Below, piece after piece: positions 12,371 through 24,381 of a stretch of DNA of 64,000 nucleotides (position 1 is its first letter; each line of letters begins with the position of its first letter). The position numbers were made by a program, and so were the translations under genes. The notes below the pieces were generated by a model. That model did no database searches and was not told the DNA's origin. It saw only the letters and a list, made by a program, of their open reading frames with translations. This DNA comes from Diadema setosum. Lineage: Eukaryota > Echinodermata > Echinoidea > Diadematoida > Diadematidae. Where the stretch lies: assembly GCA_033980235.1 (NCBI GenBank), contig CM067066.1, forward strand, positions 40,109,455 through 40,173,454, given 5' to 3'.

Positions 12371-13559
12371 TATGCTACCCTACCGACGCAGGAAACATCC
12401 AATGATGTACACCATTTAAGTGAACAATCCACACAGCATGGGGTATTCTGCAAACTATTTTTACTTTAAAATGTGTATTTTGCAAGTTTGTTAGAATATA
12501 TTCAAAACTTTCTAGATCATTTATATTGTAGTTGTGTAAGAGTACCATTTTAACCACATCAAACAGTCTTTGTTTTCTGCATGTATAGGCTGTCATAAAA
12601 GTTTCATGATGGGGAAAGTTATACTTGCCCCATGCAAGGTGACTCTTTGTTTTTTGTTTCTTTGTTTTTAACTAAGAAAGTGAAGGTAAGTGGCAGAGGT
12701 CATAGTAGAAACTTTTGATTCCTGTGATCTGATCCTGATTTTGATCCAGTGTCGGCAGATATTTCCTTTTGTGTGAGTTTTGAATGCAGGAGAAGGCTGA
12801 AAATATTTGACTGATAGTTTCTATAACTGCACTTGAGCCTTGTATGCAAGAATTGCCTGATGTACCAGGAGACTCAAGTTATCCCATGCATAAAAAGCAA
12901 GAAGGTGCTTCTGAAGTTTCCTCAAGCAGCCTCAAGCAGCCCTTCAGCTCAGTACAGACAGATGGAATTCAGAAAAGGAGATCTGATCAGATCACGTTCT
13001 GAAACTACCCATAGGGGGTGGTTCCAGAGCCTCCTGTAGGAGCCTCAAAGAGCCTCAGCTGCAGTATAAATGCTATGGATTTTGAGATTAGCTTTTTTTT
13101 CTGATCCAGAAGTTATAATAACTGAAGGTTGTTGCCAGCTAATGTAAACAAACCAGCTATCCTGACTGACCACCGCTGATAAACTCAATTATGTTAGCAC
13201 TTGGTGATGTGAGAAATTAAAAAATTGCACCGTTTATCGCGGGGGAATTTGGTTACCATGGAAATGGAGCTAGTCAGGGCCTGCTTTGGGCAGGCGGCCC
13301 AAGCAAGTATATACAGACAAGAGACCACTTTCTTGAACAGGCTTTCGATCCCATTTGAGGAGGCTCCAAAACTACCCGCAGTACAAACAACGTATGTGTT
13401 GTTCTAGGCAATCACCTACCAAGTCCTTTGGTCATGACCAGCTTCAGAAGTCAGCACTTTGTGAAATATATTTGTTTGGGGGTTTTAACCAATTATGGAA
13501 ATCCAGAAATCAAAGAGTCCACATTTTCCCCACAAACTTGCAGAACTACAGGCGTGTGT

Positions 13560-13870
13560 TTATCAGACCGAAATTCAAACTAGGGGGCTATTTTGCAGTT
13601 TAAAACAATAGTCCAATGTTATGAATATGCATCTTCATCAGCTCGAAAACAGCCTGCTTGGGAAATTAGCCCAAAATTGGCGCATGTGTACTTTGCATCA
13701 TTGCTCGGCTTGCACATCCACAAAACTCTTCTGTGGGCTTAGCGCATGATTTGAATTTCGGGAATGTGAAGACGCAAACCAAAAAGAGTGCTATTTCACA
13801 AACTTGACCAAGATTTTGGGAAAAAATTTGCCTTATCAAAGTGCACACTATTTGCATCTTCATTTCAGTA
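13560..13870. repeat. Degenerate copy of the CATCAGCCCGAA foldback family
   Basis: Words such as TGCATCTTCATCAGCTCGAAAAC, GGGAAATTAG and GCATGTGTACTTTGCATCATTGCTCGGC are diverged reverse-complement matches to 28090-28160, which lies inside the element at 27258..28242. The copy is worn and its boundaries are uncertain. Confidence 0.5.
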
Positions 13871-15236
13871 ATAAGGGGTTAATTTGACATTAGGCTAATT
13901 TCCTAATCACAAAAACGTGTGCTAATTTGAAACTCCAATCTGATGAAACAGACCTAATGTCAAACTTGTGGAGTGGCCTCGTTGCCATAGCCAAAATTTC
14001 ATTGGTTGATGAAATTCAACAAATGTAAGAGGTACAGCTATGATATTTAATGTATCTTCTTCAGTTCATACCACATGAAATTAAACACCTTAGTATCAAC
14101 ACTACCAAGTCCAAAGCTACAGTATGAAATATCCTTAGCCCACAAGAAGTGTTGAGAAAAACATTGGCTATGACACATTCTTAATCAGGAGGGTGTTTTT
14201 GGCTTCAGTTCAATTAAAATCTTATCCCCAAGTCTTCTTGCCTGGGGAACCTTGAACTCAATGTTGAGCGAGTACAATGTTGCCTGTCAGTTGTGTCCGA
14301 CAAACAGTGGTTGTGTAATTTGTCAAGCATTATTTTATAATCTCTGTTTGTGCTAATGCATGATAATGATCTCTTTCCTTTGCTGCAGCCACTCCTTTCT
14401 TTTACTTTGCCCAAATCAAATAATTTTCTCTTTTTAGTGAGAGTAGTGGAACTAAAGCACTTTGATGACAGACAACATACACGTGATAGCTTCAATGATG
14501 AATTTGTTTCAAAATGGGTATCGATAAAGTTGATACAAATACACTTAGGAGTAGATATTTGACTGTCTAATCATCTAAGACTTAATCATATTTTTCCAGT
14601 ATTTATGATTTTAGCATGAAAACATTTTCCAGTACATAGTTCTTCTCTCTGTTTTTCTTTGCCGGTCATGCTGCATCACAACAGGATGTGTGTTCACTTC
14701 CCGGGCATTATCCTTTCCCGTCTTACATAACTTGCTCACTCCATTTATGAGCGTGATTGGACACATACAGCTGTAGACGCAGTAGATTCTACCTCTTCTT
14801 ACCTGTTTCCTTGTGATATAAATACCATGAAATGTTCTTTATTTAGGGAGAATGGTAATGAAATGCTGGTAGAGATGCAGACATGAAACAATATATATGA
14901 AAGGTTGGTATCTCAAAGAATGTTTTGTAAACAATGGTTAATTTTTTCAAGAAAGTATCTTTATTGGAAGAAGAAGAAAATTTGGACAAAATTTGTTGGA
15001 TAAAAGCAATATTTCAGCCCTTCGATCATGATAATATGATTAGTAGAAAGTTGTGCACAACTCGAGGTCAGTATATCAACTTTATGAGATTCTCCCAGTG
15101 ATAACAGAAGAAAAGCTGTCTTGGGCTACTTTTATTTGTAATTGAAGATTTTTCTTTTTTTTTTCCTGGTTGTCAGTTATTATCAAGACCCGTATCATTC
15201 TATGGTTCATTATTATCTTAATTCATAACAGCTATA

Positions 15237-15420
15237 CTATACAAATGATGCACAGGATAGAGTGCATTAGTGTAGGCGTAGTGCACTCGAGGGTATTTAC
15301 AATTGTGAAACATGCACGAGGCGAAGCCGAGTGCATGTTGCACTACATTGTAAATACCCGAGAGTGAGCTACGCCTACACTAACGCCACGAAATAATCCT
15401 GTGCATCATTTGTTTTATAA
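15237..15420. repeat. Long hairpin locus I with GCGAAGC core
   Basis: Two arms of about 70 bp are nearly perfect complements: the left arm reads CAAATGATGCACAGGAT, TAGTGTAGGCGTAG, GGGTATTTACAA; the right arm mirrors it. The innermost part is a second palindrome, CATGCAC-GAG-GCGAAGC-CGA-GTGCATG, with GCGAAGC at 15321-15327. The ends are TATACAAAT on the left and ATTTGTTTTATA on the right, the same asymmetry as locus II. GCGAAGC is known as an unusually stable DNA mini-hairpin. Confidence 0.75.
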
Positions 15421-16073
15421 AATGGGTCGAAAATTCGAAAACTAACATCATTTTCAGCGTTTTTCACGTACCTTTGTGGGTCAAGACGTCCGAAGATGTT
15501 CGTCCCAAACTTTTACGCACGTCGCACTCGCGGAAGTCCCGCACATACAGTATAAGTATAATGGGGGGTTGGGTTTCCGGACACCCGCATGAAAACTTAC
15601 TTATTTTACATAGAATATGCACCCTTTACCTTAAAGACTTGATATAGACTCCTCATATAGGCCTACTAGACAACATACTCTGAAAACGGTGTGAGAATTA
15701 ACCTGCTAAATCGTTGGATTTGCTCTTCAAAGTGACTCCATGTACGTGTCCGGTCCCATAACGCTTGGTCTACTGTACTGTACAAAGTGTACGTATATGT
15801 ATAGTATAGTACAGTATACGTACGTACGCCACATATGTTATGCACAAGGGAAGACAGGCCGGCCGGCCGGCAGCCCGAACTAGAAGTTGTTTACAGGATT
15901 GACAGCGCGTACGCGTATGCATGCAATTCATCAAAGGAGCCGCCGCGCGCACAGACGATCGGCAATCTACCATAGGATTACAGGCAGTGCAATAGTACTG
16001 AAGTAAAGGAAGGAGGTGTGTCTCATTTCAGAGCTTCCTATTGGCTACATTCTTGAACCCATTTTATAAATGT
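15421..16073. repeat. Spacer and inverted outer flank of hairpin locus I
   Basis: The TTATAAAATGGGT just right of the hairpin (15417-15429) returns inverted as ACCCATTTTATAA near 16058-16070, so the hairpin and a roughly 630-bp, CpG-richer spacer appear to form one unit. The spacer holds palindromic GTACGTA and GGCCGGCCGGCC tracts and a GGCAGTGCAATAG word (15983-15995) shared with locus II. No coding frame is credible. Confidence 0.45.
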
Positions 16074-16711
16074 ACACGTAGGTAGTCACCTTAGGACAAA
16101 TGTCTTGGACATATGACCAGAATGTGTATGTGTATGCAGAGAATTTTAAAACTGTTTCATTTAGATGATTTCTGTAGGGAATAAGTCTTGAAACCATCTT
16201 CAACCATTGTATGATATGTGGGCATTAGATTCTTCCTGGAATATAACATTTTCTGTGAAAATAATGTCCTAGCTCCATCATTAGGAGAATTGTATAGAAA
16301 GTGTCATATGATTAGGACAACATTCAATTAGGAAGAATTGTGTTGTGCCTACATAATTTTTTAGCATTTTATGTGCAGCTGTGTAGCTTGGACAGCTAAT
16401 ACCATGGGTTTGATATATGTGTGGGACATAATTTGAGGGGTAGCTAGTATTCAAATGATCATAATTTTATTACTTTATAATTCTCCAGCGAGCAAGATAA
16501 TCCAATAAAGAAACTGTGCTATTAGATCTTTTGTGAAAATTATAAATGATTTGAATTTGCTAGCTCTTATAACTGCATTTGTGCTGTTGAGTCCACACTT
16601 CATGATGCCAATTTCCTGATTAGGGTAAAGTTAATTACAAACATATACTGCATATGCCATATATTTCACAAAATGTTATTTTCATGAATTTTGTGAGTCA
16701 GGTGCTATTAG

Positions 16712-16888
16712 TATACAAATATTCAATGTTTATGAGTGCGACGGTTCCGAATATTACATGAGCGTGCAAGTTTAACTGTTCTATTCAACGACGCGAAGCG
16801 GAGTTGAATAGAACGGTTAAACTTGTACCGAATGTAATATTCGGTACCGTCGCACGAATGATAAACATTGAATATTTGTTTTATACAA
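16712..16888. repeat. Long hairpin locus II with GCGAAGC core
   Basis: Arms of about 75 bp are near-perfect complements: CAAATATTCAATGTTTAT, GTGCGACGGT, CCGAATATTACAT, CAAGTTTAAC, GTTCTATTCAAC on the left and their complements on the right. The core reads GAC-GCGAAGC-GGAG with GCGAAGC at 16793-16799. Outer ends TATACAAAT and ATTTGTTTTATAC match locus I, while the arm sequence between is unrelated to locus I. Confidence 0.75.
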
Positions 16889-17600
16889 CACATGATATCG
16901 AAATATTTAGGCATGGTCTACAGTTTGGACCAAAAATAGATATGTTTTAACCCTAAATAGGTAGATCGAGAACTATGCGAAAGCCTACGCCTAACGTTAA
17001 TAGGCCAACTAACTACGTAACGTACTGCCACTGGCTCGATCTCTGGTAGGCCCCCTAGGTCTTGAGAAAGGTCTAACTAAACCCTATATAGCTAGGTCTA
17101 GAGAGTTTGCTTACCTCTATTTAAAGCATACTGTATTTGATCACTTTCTTAGTATTTGCTGCTGCATTTCACTCATGATTAGCAATGCGCTGAGATCCTC
17201 ATCAAAGACGAGAACAATAAGGCTTGGGTGAAAAGAGGTAGGTCTACGTGGCCATGATAACGCAGTGGCATGGCCGTGCGACGTGCGTAGGTGACCGGTG
17301 GTGGTATGGTACACAATTGTCATGGTGGACGACTGGGGTTGAACCGGTTGTTGCGTGCTGGCGCAGCGCAAACCCTACGGGTGCGCGTATGCATCAATGC
17401 CAGCTAGCTGTATAACGATACACAAGCTCAGCGTGTCCTAGGGTCTATTGCACTGCCGGCTCGCTTGTACCGTTCAATAGTCGACTATTGCACTGCCATT
17501 GAGTGTGAGCGTTGGATAGCCGATTCCTCTGAATGTCATGTGACCAGCATTTATCCAATCAGATGGCAAGATTCCATACATGTGTTGTATAACAAGTTTT
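16889..17600. repeat. Spacer and inverted outer flank of hairpin locus II
   Basis: TATACAACACATG, right of hairpin II, recurs inverted as CATGTGTTGTATAAC near 17579-17593. The spacer is CpG-richer than its surroundings and holds two copies of CTATTGCACTGCC (17445-17457 and 17485-17497), the complement of the word seen in the spacer of locus I. No gene is seen. Confidence 0.45.
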
Positions 17601-18920
17601 ACAACATGCCAAAATATTTACTCTGACCCTAATGTGGTTGCAACATGCATACATACATTTCTCCATTCATTTCTCTACTCCACAATAGCAAATTTAACCA
17701 CTCGTAAATTGTTGGAAAGTCCCAACTTATGAAAATTAGACATGATGTATACAATACAACTGCACATGGGAATATCACTGGTTATTAGCTGACTACAACC
17801 AAGTCAATTGCTTCATGCAAAATATAACAAAACAAAACAAAAGGCAAACTCCTAGATACAAGGAATCAAATTTTTAGAGAACCCAATATTTAACCAATAT
17901 TCAAGTGTGTATAGCATGTCATGATGTCCGCAAAAATCTGTGAAAATTGCCTGCTTCAAAGACAGACACTAAAGGTGCTGTGACTCACAAAATTGGCATA
18001 TTGTCTGTGCATTTGAATTGTATCTAGATGCTTCTGAGAAATAGAAACTAAATGCTGTATTCTTCAGCTATCAATTATCCAAGTTTGTGTTGCTAGAAAT
18101 AATAAATGAGTTTGCATTAGATGCATTTTAACCACAGCAATTTTATAGCATCACCATTTTTTGCATCAGTAGACAACTTGATTACATGTTGCAGTGTAGA
18201 ACACTGATGTTAAGTGATTTGATTGTTTGTAATGCACCATGTCAGAATAATTACAGTCATGATGAATTATTTCATGTAGAATCTAAAGGCTGAAAAGTGT
18301 GAAAAAATTGTCTCTTTTGACATTTGAATAGTTCTGGGTACAACTGAAATAAGGTAGGTAACATATGATTGACGTATTGTATGGCAAGGCACAGTTTGTG
18401 TAACTTACAGAATGCCATTTAAAAACAATTATGTACAAGCACAGATGGCTTTATAGTGATAAATGACCTGGATCTATTCATGATATTATACTTTGCATTC
18501 TTTGTAGAAATAACACTCTACAAGTCTGTTTTGTTTTGTTTTGTTTTTAGCTCCATCAACCATGAAATTGCCTTTATGTGTGTTTCACCCAATATATGTA
18601 GGGTCCTGTGAGGTAAAAATTACCTTCTTTGATACTGAAGGAACATGTCCCAGAAACAATGTTGTTGATGGATGAGTGAGAAATACCTTAAATCATCACA
18701 AATGAAATATAAACAATGCTTCACCAGAATATAGTTTTCAAATCTTAAAGCAAAACAATGTGTCACATTATTAGTGTCTTTATCAAAACAGGAATATAAT
18801 ATCAAAATGTTTAAAGAGATCAATATGGAGTACACAATCTGTATGTTTACCCTTATACACTGGCACTGAAAATACCTTGTGTTCTCACAGAAAAAAGAAG
18901 AAGGAAATAACCATGTTTAA

Positions 18921-19634
18921 AGGACAAGTTCACCTTCATTAACATAAGGATTAAGATAATGCAGCAATATTAGTAGAACACATCAGTGAAAGTTTGAGGA
19001 AAATTGGACAATCGATGCAAAAGTTATGAATTTTTAAAACTTTTGTGCTGGAATAGCTGGATGAGGAGACTGCTAAGGCTCGTGATGTCGTATGAGTACA
19101 ACAGTATAAAGAAAATGTAAAGAAAATTCAACATATTTTCACTTTTTTTCACTTAATAAAAGAGCACTTGACTTGCCTCTTTCTAAAGGCAATGGGAATA
19201 ATATTACCCATAACCTATGTCAGTATAACGAGTCAAGGGAACGTGTACTTTTTTCAAAAGATGAAATTTTGTGAAATTCTCTTTATATATATTTAAAGCC
19301 TCAATTTGATTACTCATTACATGTATTTGATATTTGTATGTCCTTTATCTCCTTCACTTTCTCTTCCTCCCGCGCCTAGAGCACTCTGCAGAGTGGATTT
19401 AGCGCTGTATAAATCATATCAATTATTATTATTATTATTGTTATATTTTCCTTATATTGTTGTACGCATGTGACATCATACACTGCAGTAGTCTTCTCAT
19501 CCAGCGGTGACTGCACAAAAACTTCAAAAATTCATAACTTTTCAACAGATTTTCCTCAAACTTTCAATGATGTGTTCTACTAATATTGCTATATATTCTC
19601 TCAATCCTTATGTTAATGAAGGTGAACTTGTCCT
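18921..19634. repeat. TTAA-flanked foldback family C, copy 1
   Basis: Ends AGGACAAGTTCACC and GGTGAACTTGTCCT with TTAA on both sides (18917-18920, 19635-19638). Long inverted arms include GCAGCAATATTAGTAGAACACATCA and its complement. The element carries an internal retro-insertion of about 158 bp; without it the length is about 556 bp, like its relatives. AGG termini with TTAA duplication suggest a Kolobok-type MITE (inference). Confidence 0.85.
19289..19446 (+). mobile_element. SINE-like or LINE-tail insertion in element C copy 1
   Basis: Sequence absent from the related element at 50398..51261, flanked by TTATAT repeats (19283-19288 and 19441-19446). It ends with GTGGATTTAGCGCTGTATAAATCA followed by (ATT)n, a tail style common in marine-invertebrate SINEs and LINE 3' ends. 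No tRNA head was recognised in the retained part. Confidence 0.6.
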
Positions 19635-20258
19635 TTAATACTAACATGTCTTGCTAACATACATTGTATATTGACATTTAGGGACATTTTTCCCACTAGC
19701 ACCAGCAGGTTATTCCATCCACCTAGACATAATGTATTTCATAACTTGAATCCACTTTGCATTCATGATTTTGTTACTATGTAGAAGCAAGCCTTAGGTA
19801 AGCTTTGTGGATGCTGTTAACAGCCTTTGTATCAAGATTATGCATTAAGTGTGACTTGTGGCGCTTTCAGACACACCGAGTTAACGTTTGTTCATACGAC
19901 GCGTATGGATATACGACGTTTCGATATGAGAACATTCAGACACAGCACCTGGTTATACGATAATCATATTGGAGCATTCAGACCTAGCGGACAAGCGATA
20001 TTTCTTGAGTAGACGTGATTCTCTTCCATGCACAGTACGTAATTTACTAAGGCTTTGCGCAAAGTGTTTATACTTTGCCTTGGATTCATCCGGTAGTTCG
20101 CTAGTTCACGCCAGATCATTATTACGTCACAATCAATATGTCAACTGCCCGTTATAAGTGCGCATCACGGATACGTGAGCTCGGCGCGCCAAGCCCCGCC
20201 TACTCATACAACATATGGATATGAGAGCGTTCAGACACGAATATATGTCGTATGGATA

Positions 20259-20893
20259 TTGTAAAAGTGGTTTCTTTCGCGGTGGTTTTATTTTTGCGCT
20301 TTTCGCGCTTTGTGGTTGAACTGCGAATTTAACATCACGTGAAAATGTTTTGAAAAGTCATGCGAAATTAACCAAGCAAGGAAATGTTTTGAACTCGCCG
20401 CTTGTTACAACGCTATTGCGCACATGCACACACGAATATTCCGCACATTGAGTGTATTGATGGTCAACACACACACAGCGATACCACGCAATGTAGGTAC
20501 AAGCATATTATAAAGTACTCGAGAGACAGGATTTCAGGTAAGCCTGCATTTAATTTTATTTTCTATTTAATAAATAAAAGAATAATTGGATTATAGTTTG
20601 AGTTTTTCATGTGCAAAATAAAAAAGTTTTTGCCGACTGTAAATTCACAGATTTTGCCGATAAACACACGCGAAAAATGATAATCATTTGGATATAAACT
20701 CCAAATTTCAATGGGATACAAACTCAATGGGATACAATGGGATTCAATGGATACAAACTCAATGGGATACAATGGGATTCAATGGGATACAATGGGATAC
20801 AAATTTCAATGGGATACAAACTCCAAACTCCAAAAAGTCGGCACTGATGGAAACTGCGAAAGTATCTGTACGCGAAAGAAACCACTTTTACAG
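20259..20893. repeat. TA-flanked MITE with long GTGGTTTCTTTCGCG termini
   Basis: TTGTAAAAGTGGTTTCTTTCGCG at the left and CGCGAAAGAAACCACTTTTACAG at the right are inverted repeats flanked by TA (20257-20258, 20894-20895). It shares the TGTAAAAGTGG end with family A but has a different, 635-bp interior holding a minisatellite. It sits inside the CATTCAGACAC element. Confidence 0.75.
20700..20825. repeat. Minisatellite of AATGGGATAC/AATGGGATTC units
   Basis: Imperfect tandem units built from AATGGGATAC, AATGGGATTC and AAACTC/AAATTTC spacers. The G-Y-N-G-I-Q-W peptides translated over it are repeat artefacts, not proteins. Confidence 0.85.
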
Positions 20894-21964
20894 TATAAGA
20901 TAATGATTTGAAACGACGCTCAAATCATTGTTTCAATATACAATGTATATTGATACAATGTTTCGATATTAGAGCATTCAGACACATAAAAACGTCCTAT
21001 ATCCATATGTCATATATCCATACGAGAACTCTCTAGTCTGAAGGGGGGGGGGGGGGGTTGGTCTGTTCCAGTCAGGGGAACTTGCCTGTGGTTTTTCTGA
21101 TACCAGATGCCATTTCTGGTTTATTGAAATAATACCATTGACACAAACTTCAAAAGTGAGCTTTTACTTTTGAAGATTTCTTGGAAGTGCTACTGTAGAT
21201 TTAATGTGAACTATGTTTTATATATTTAACAGAAAATAAAAACACAGGGGGCCATTTGTAGATGTAAGGAAACCATCATGTGTGCAGAAATCTGCTCATG
21301 AGCATCTTTTGAAATATAAAGGGAACATATAGTGCTTATCAGTCCAACTTCAGGGAAAAAGACAGATTGCTGAAAGCAGAGCAAAAGTACCCTCACATTT
21401 GCAGGGTTAGAATTATGACACAAATTTCTGTGAACTGCTCCTGAACTAAATGGTACTAGAGTAACTGTTGTATAGTACTGTTAAAACTAAGGACAAGGCC
21501 CATCTGAGAGTGTACAGAACAGAGTTTGGCTATCTTCCAGTCTGTTGACAAGGGCACTTAAAATCAATATTTGAACTTCTGAATGTTGGACCAATTGGTT
21601 AGGTCTATGGTGTATTTACTGTTCTGTCTGGTTTAATTTTACTCTAGAAATGAAGTTCACCACCCCCACCCCTTTTTAGAAATGCAGAAAAATGTATGGA
21701 GAAAACTCAGATGGCAAAAAACATCCATTTTTGTCTATTTCTATTATCATTACTCATGAAATGGCTTACAACACTTGTTTATGAAAGGAATCTCTCATAT
21801 ACTTTCAGAATAGCGGTTTTGGTTGCAGCAGATACAAATGATATTTGTATAATTTTTACCAGAGTTATTAAGAGATTCAACAGTATATACCTGTAATTGA
21901 CAAATGAGTGAGCTTATAGTCATTACAGGGATTTTTCATATTTTAAGAATGTATCAAGAACCTA

Positions 21965-22148
21965 CTGTAGAAATGGAAATTTTCTCTCATTTTCTGAGAC
22001 TAGAAACTAGTGTGAGAATAAAAGCACACAAAAGTTACATATATACCAATATGTAATGTCCTTATAACACATAATTAAAAACACATGAAATTTATCTCAC
22101 TCGGCCCAGTACAAAAAATTACTTGTGCAAAAATTTCCACTTTTACAG
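21965..22148. repeat. TA-type MITE family A, copy 3 (diverged)
   Basis: CTGTAGAAATGGAAATTTTC at the left and AAAATTTCCACTTTTACAG at the right, TA on both sides. The interior AGAAACTAGTGTGAGAATAAAAGCACAC parallels copy 1. Length 184 bp against 209 and 222 bp for the other two. Confidence 0.7.
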
Positions 22149-24060
22149 TATACAAATAAATACTTGTGGGTAATTCTTGTTCATACAGTAGATTTGGCAT
22201 TGATTCGTAAAAATACCAAATCTAGATAATCAATAGATATGCTGTGAGTGTTTGTAATGGAAAAAAAAGTTGTATAACATGCTGGTGACATTTTATTTTT
22301 TGATTGTTTTACATACATATGAAATATGTTGGTTTATGCTTGTTTCACTGTCACATGTACAAGCATCAAGACAGTGTTGAATTCCTCTATGGCACTTCCA
22401 ATGTCTCTTGTACTTTGGACTCCTCAAACATCACGAAAAGACAGCTTCTGAGTTTGTTTTACAGCCTGACAAGTTGTCATGTGTACAGCAGTGTGATAGG
22501 CTGTCTTACCCTTGTTATATTAGACATTATGTTTTGTATGCGTGCAGTTAATTTCTGCTAATGAAAGGCCCACTACACTAGTACAAATTAGTTCCAAATA
22601 TGTGACCAGCTAGCAGCCTATTATTTAATTAAGAAATTTCATTGCCCTCTCCGTCAAGTTCATTACACTATTAGAGGAGAGGATTTTTTTTCTCTCTCTC
22701 TAATCAAAGGTAGTAAGCTTCATATCCAGGGGAATAAGCAGAGTATGGAAAGAAATGCATTCATATGTAACATTGTATTGTAGAAATCCATAAACTAACT
22801 ACAACAAGGGCTTTTGGTTATAAATACACGTACTTGTATCTCAGAATAATGGACTTCATAGTTTTCTGTGAACATTTGAATTTCAATTAATACAATTTCT
22901 GAAAGAGCAAAAATTTGAGGAAAAAATGTGATATCTCAAAAGAGAAGATAGAGGATATTCTGAGCCAGCTTGAGGCAAGCTGTGATCAACTCGAACAAAA
23001 CCAGTTTGTACCTGATTCTAGTGATATTGTGTGGATGATCCTCAGAGGGTTTTATACTAATTACATTGTACATCCACAGGTGGAATTCCCCCTATCGCAT
23101 ATTAATGTAAACATTTTTTTCACCAGCAGTCAGGTCAGTACACTGGCAGTACGCTACGCGCAAATGAATGAGGTATATCTTACATACCCATGCGCAACAC
23201 ACGGAGGTCAAACAGGGTCACATTTTCAATATTGTGCACTTCTTGTAATGCAGAGTTACTGCGCAGCAGACATGTACAGAGCATATATGCAGTGATTATA
23301 TCTTCTCTTCTTTTCATTTTGTCATGACTAAAACATCATCGTTTCACAACAGAAATACATTTTCAGAGCTAACATTGAATATTTCTTTTCCCAGCGGGTA
23401 ACAATTGCTGAGAAAATCTACAAACCTATGGTAGTTTAGAGATAGAGATAGTGCTTGATGATTTTAATTGTACAATCAAATTTTGCATGAGCTGTGAACT
23501 GGCACAGCATTGTCAACATATTGTAATGGAATTAAGTAGTGCTGCCAGCAATTCAAGTTTTTACATTCAATAGTGGTAGGGAAAATTCAGTGATCATCAT
23601 TAAGGATGTACAGTACTTTGTCCATATGTCTGCTAATGGAGATTTTAGGAACATGCTATTAAAGATAATATAAAGTTTTGGTACCTCAAAAGTTTCCCTG
23701 AATTTCCTTGTCTTAGTTTGTGTTTCAGGTTAAAGTACCTTTCATATAACTAACACTGTGAGACTTACTCGCCCCAAAGTGCTCTCATGTCTTAGTAATC
23801 ATGCAATTAACTGCGACCAGCAGCCCCATACGCATAGCGTAATGGGGCTTCGCATTGTAGCATTCAGGATCATGACAGACTATAGTATCGCGGGTAAATA
23901 TCAACTTAAAATCCAAACATTTCTTCAATTTGAAGACTTACCAGTTAAGTTGAAGTATTGAAAACAGGCTTCAGGCAACGTTTGGTTCTGCCAATAGTCC
24001 CTTTCTGTTCGAACTGATGACTGAATGTGACTCGGTCGAGAGGACCTTGGGAGAGCTACA

Positions 24061-24150
24061 CTGAATACTACGGCCAGCGCATGCGCACAAATTTCAAATC
24101 CATGAACGGATAAGATGTCTGTGTGCGCATGCGCTGGCCGTAGTATTCAG
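24061..24150. repeat. Perfect 29-bp inverted repeat, 32-nt loop
   Basis: Arms 24061-24089 and 24122-24150 are exact complements, from CTGAATACTACGGCCAGCGC to ATGCGCACA. The arm itself contains GCGCATGCGC. It lies in the 23663..24435 element next to the GTTTACACTGA fragment. Confidence 0.9.
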
Positions 24151-24154
24151 TCAA

Positions 24155-24381
24155 TAGTCCGGGCAGAGGGTTTGGAAACCAGACTAAAATTGGCCGCGCA
24201 TTTGGCCCAGTTTGCGTTTACACTGAGAAAAGGCCGGACTCGGCCGAGACCACCTCCAGAGCGGGACCAAATGCGAGGCCAATTTCGGCCCCGCAATTGG
24301 CCTTTTGCGCGTTTACACTGAAGCGGGGCTGGACCGAGGTGCGGCTGAGCCGGGGCCGAGCCTCGCACTGTAAACGGGGTC
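24155..24381. repeat. Truncated GTTTACACTGA family element (family E, copy 2)
   Basis: Closely similar to 39845..40080: both run through TAAAATTGGCCGCGCATTTG, GTTTGCGTTTACACTGAG and GCCTCGCACTGTAAACGGGGTC. The left half and left terminus are missing here. Confidence 0.75.

Larger units (their letters stand above)
19857..21043. repeat. Foldback element with repeated CATTCAGACAC words
   Basis: The word TTCAGAC recurs near 19866, 19934, 19976, 20230 and 20973, together with CGTATGGATAT and ACGTTTCGATAT or their complements. The left end GCGCTTTCAGACACACCGAGTT and the right end GAACTCTCTAGTCTGAAGGG are imperfect complements. A TA-type MITE (20259..20893) splits it. Boundaries are approximate. 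Confidence 0.45.

Noticed and set aside
22915..23295. 126-codon + strand frame with a helical, acidic start.
   Set aside because: Longest frame outside the LINE and THTPA, but there is no recognisable domain, no clear acceptor before it and no partner exon; within chance for 64 kb. It would deserve a protein search.
24115..24368. Overlapping R/P/G-rich frames on both strands, also at 39443-40112.
   Set aside because: Mirror translations of GC-rich family E repeats.
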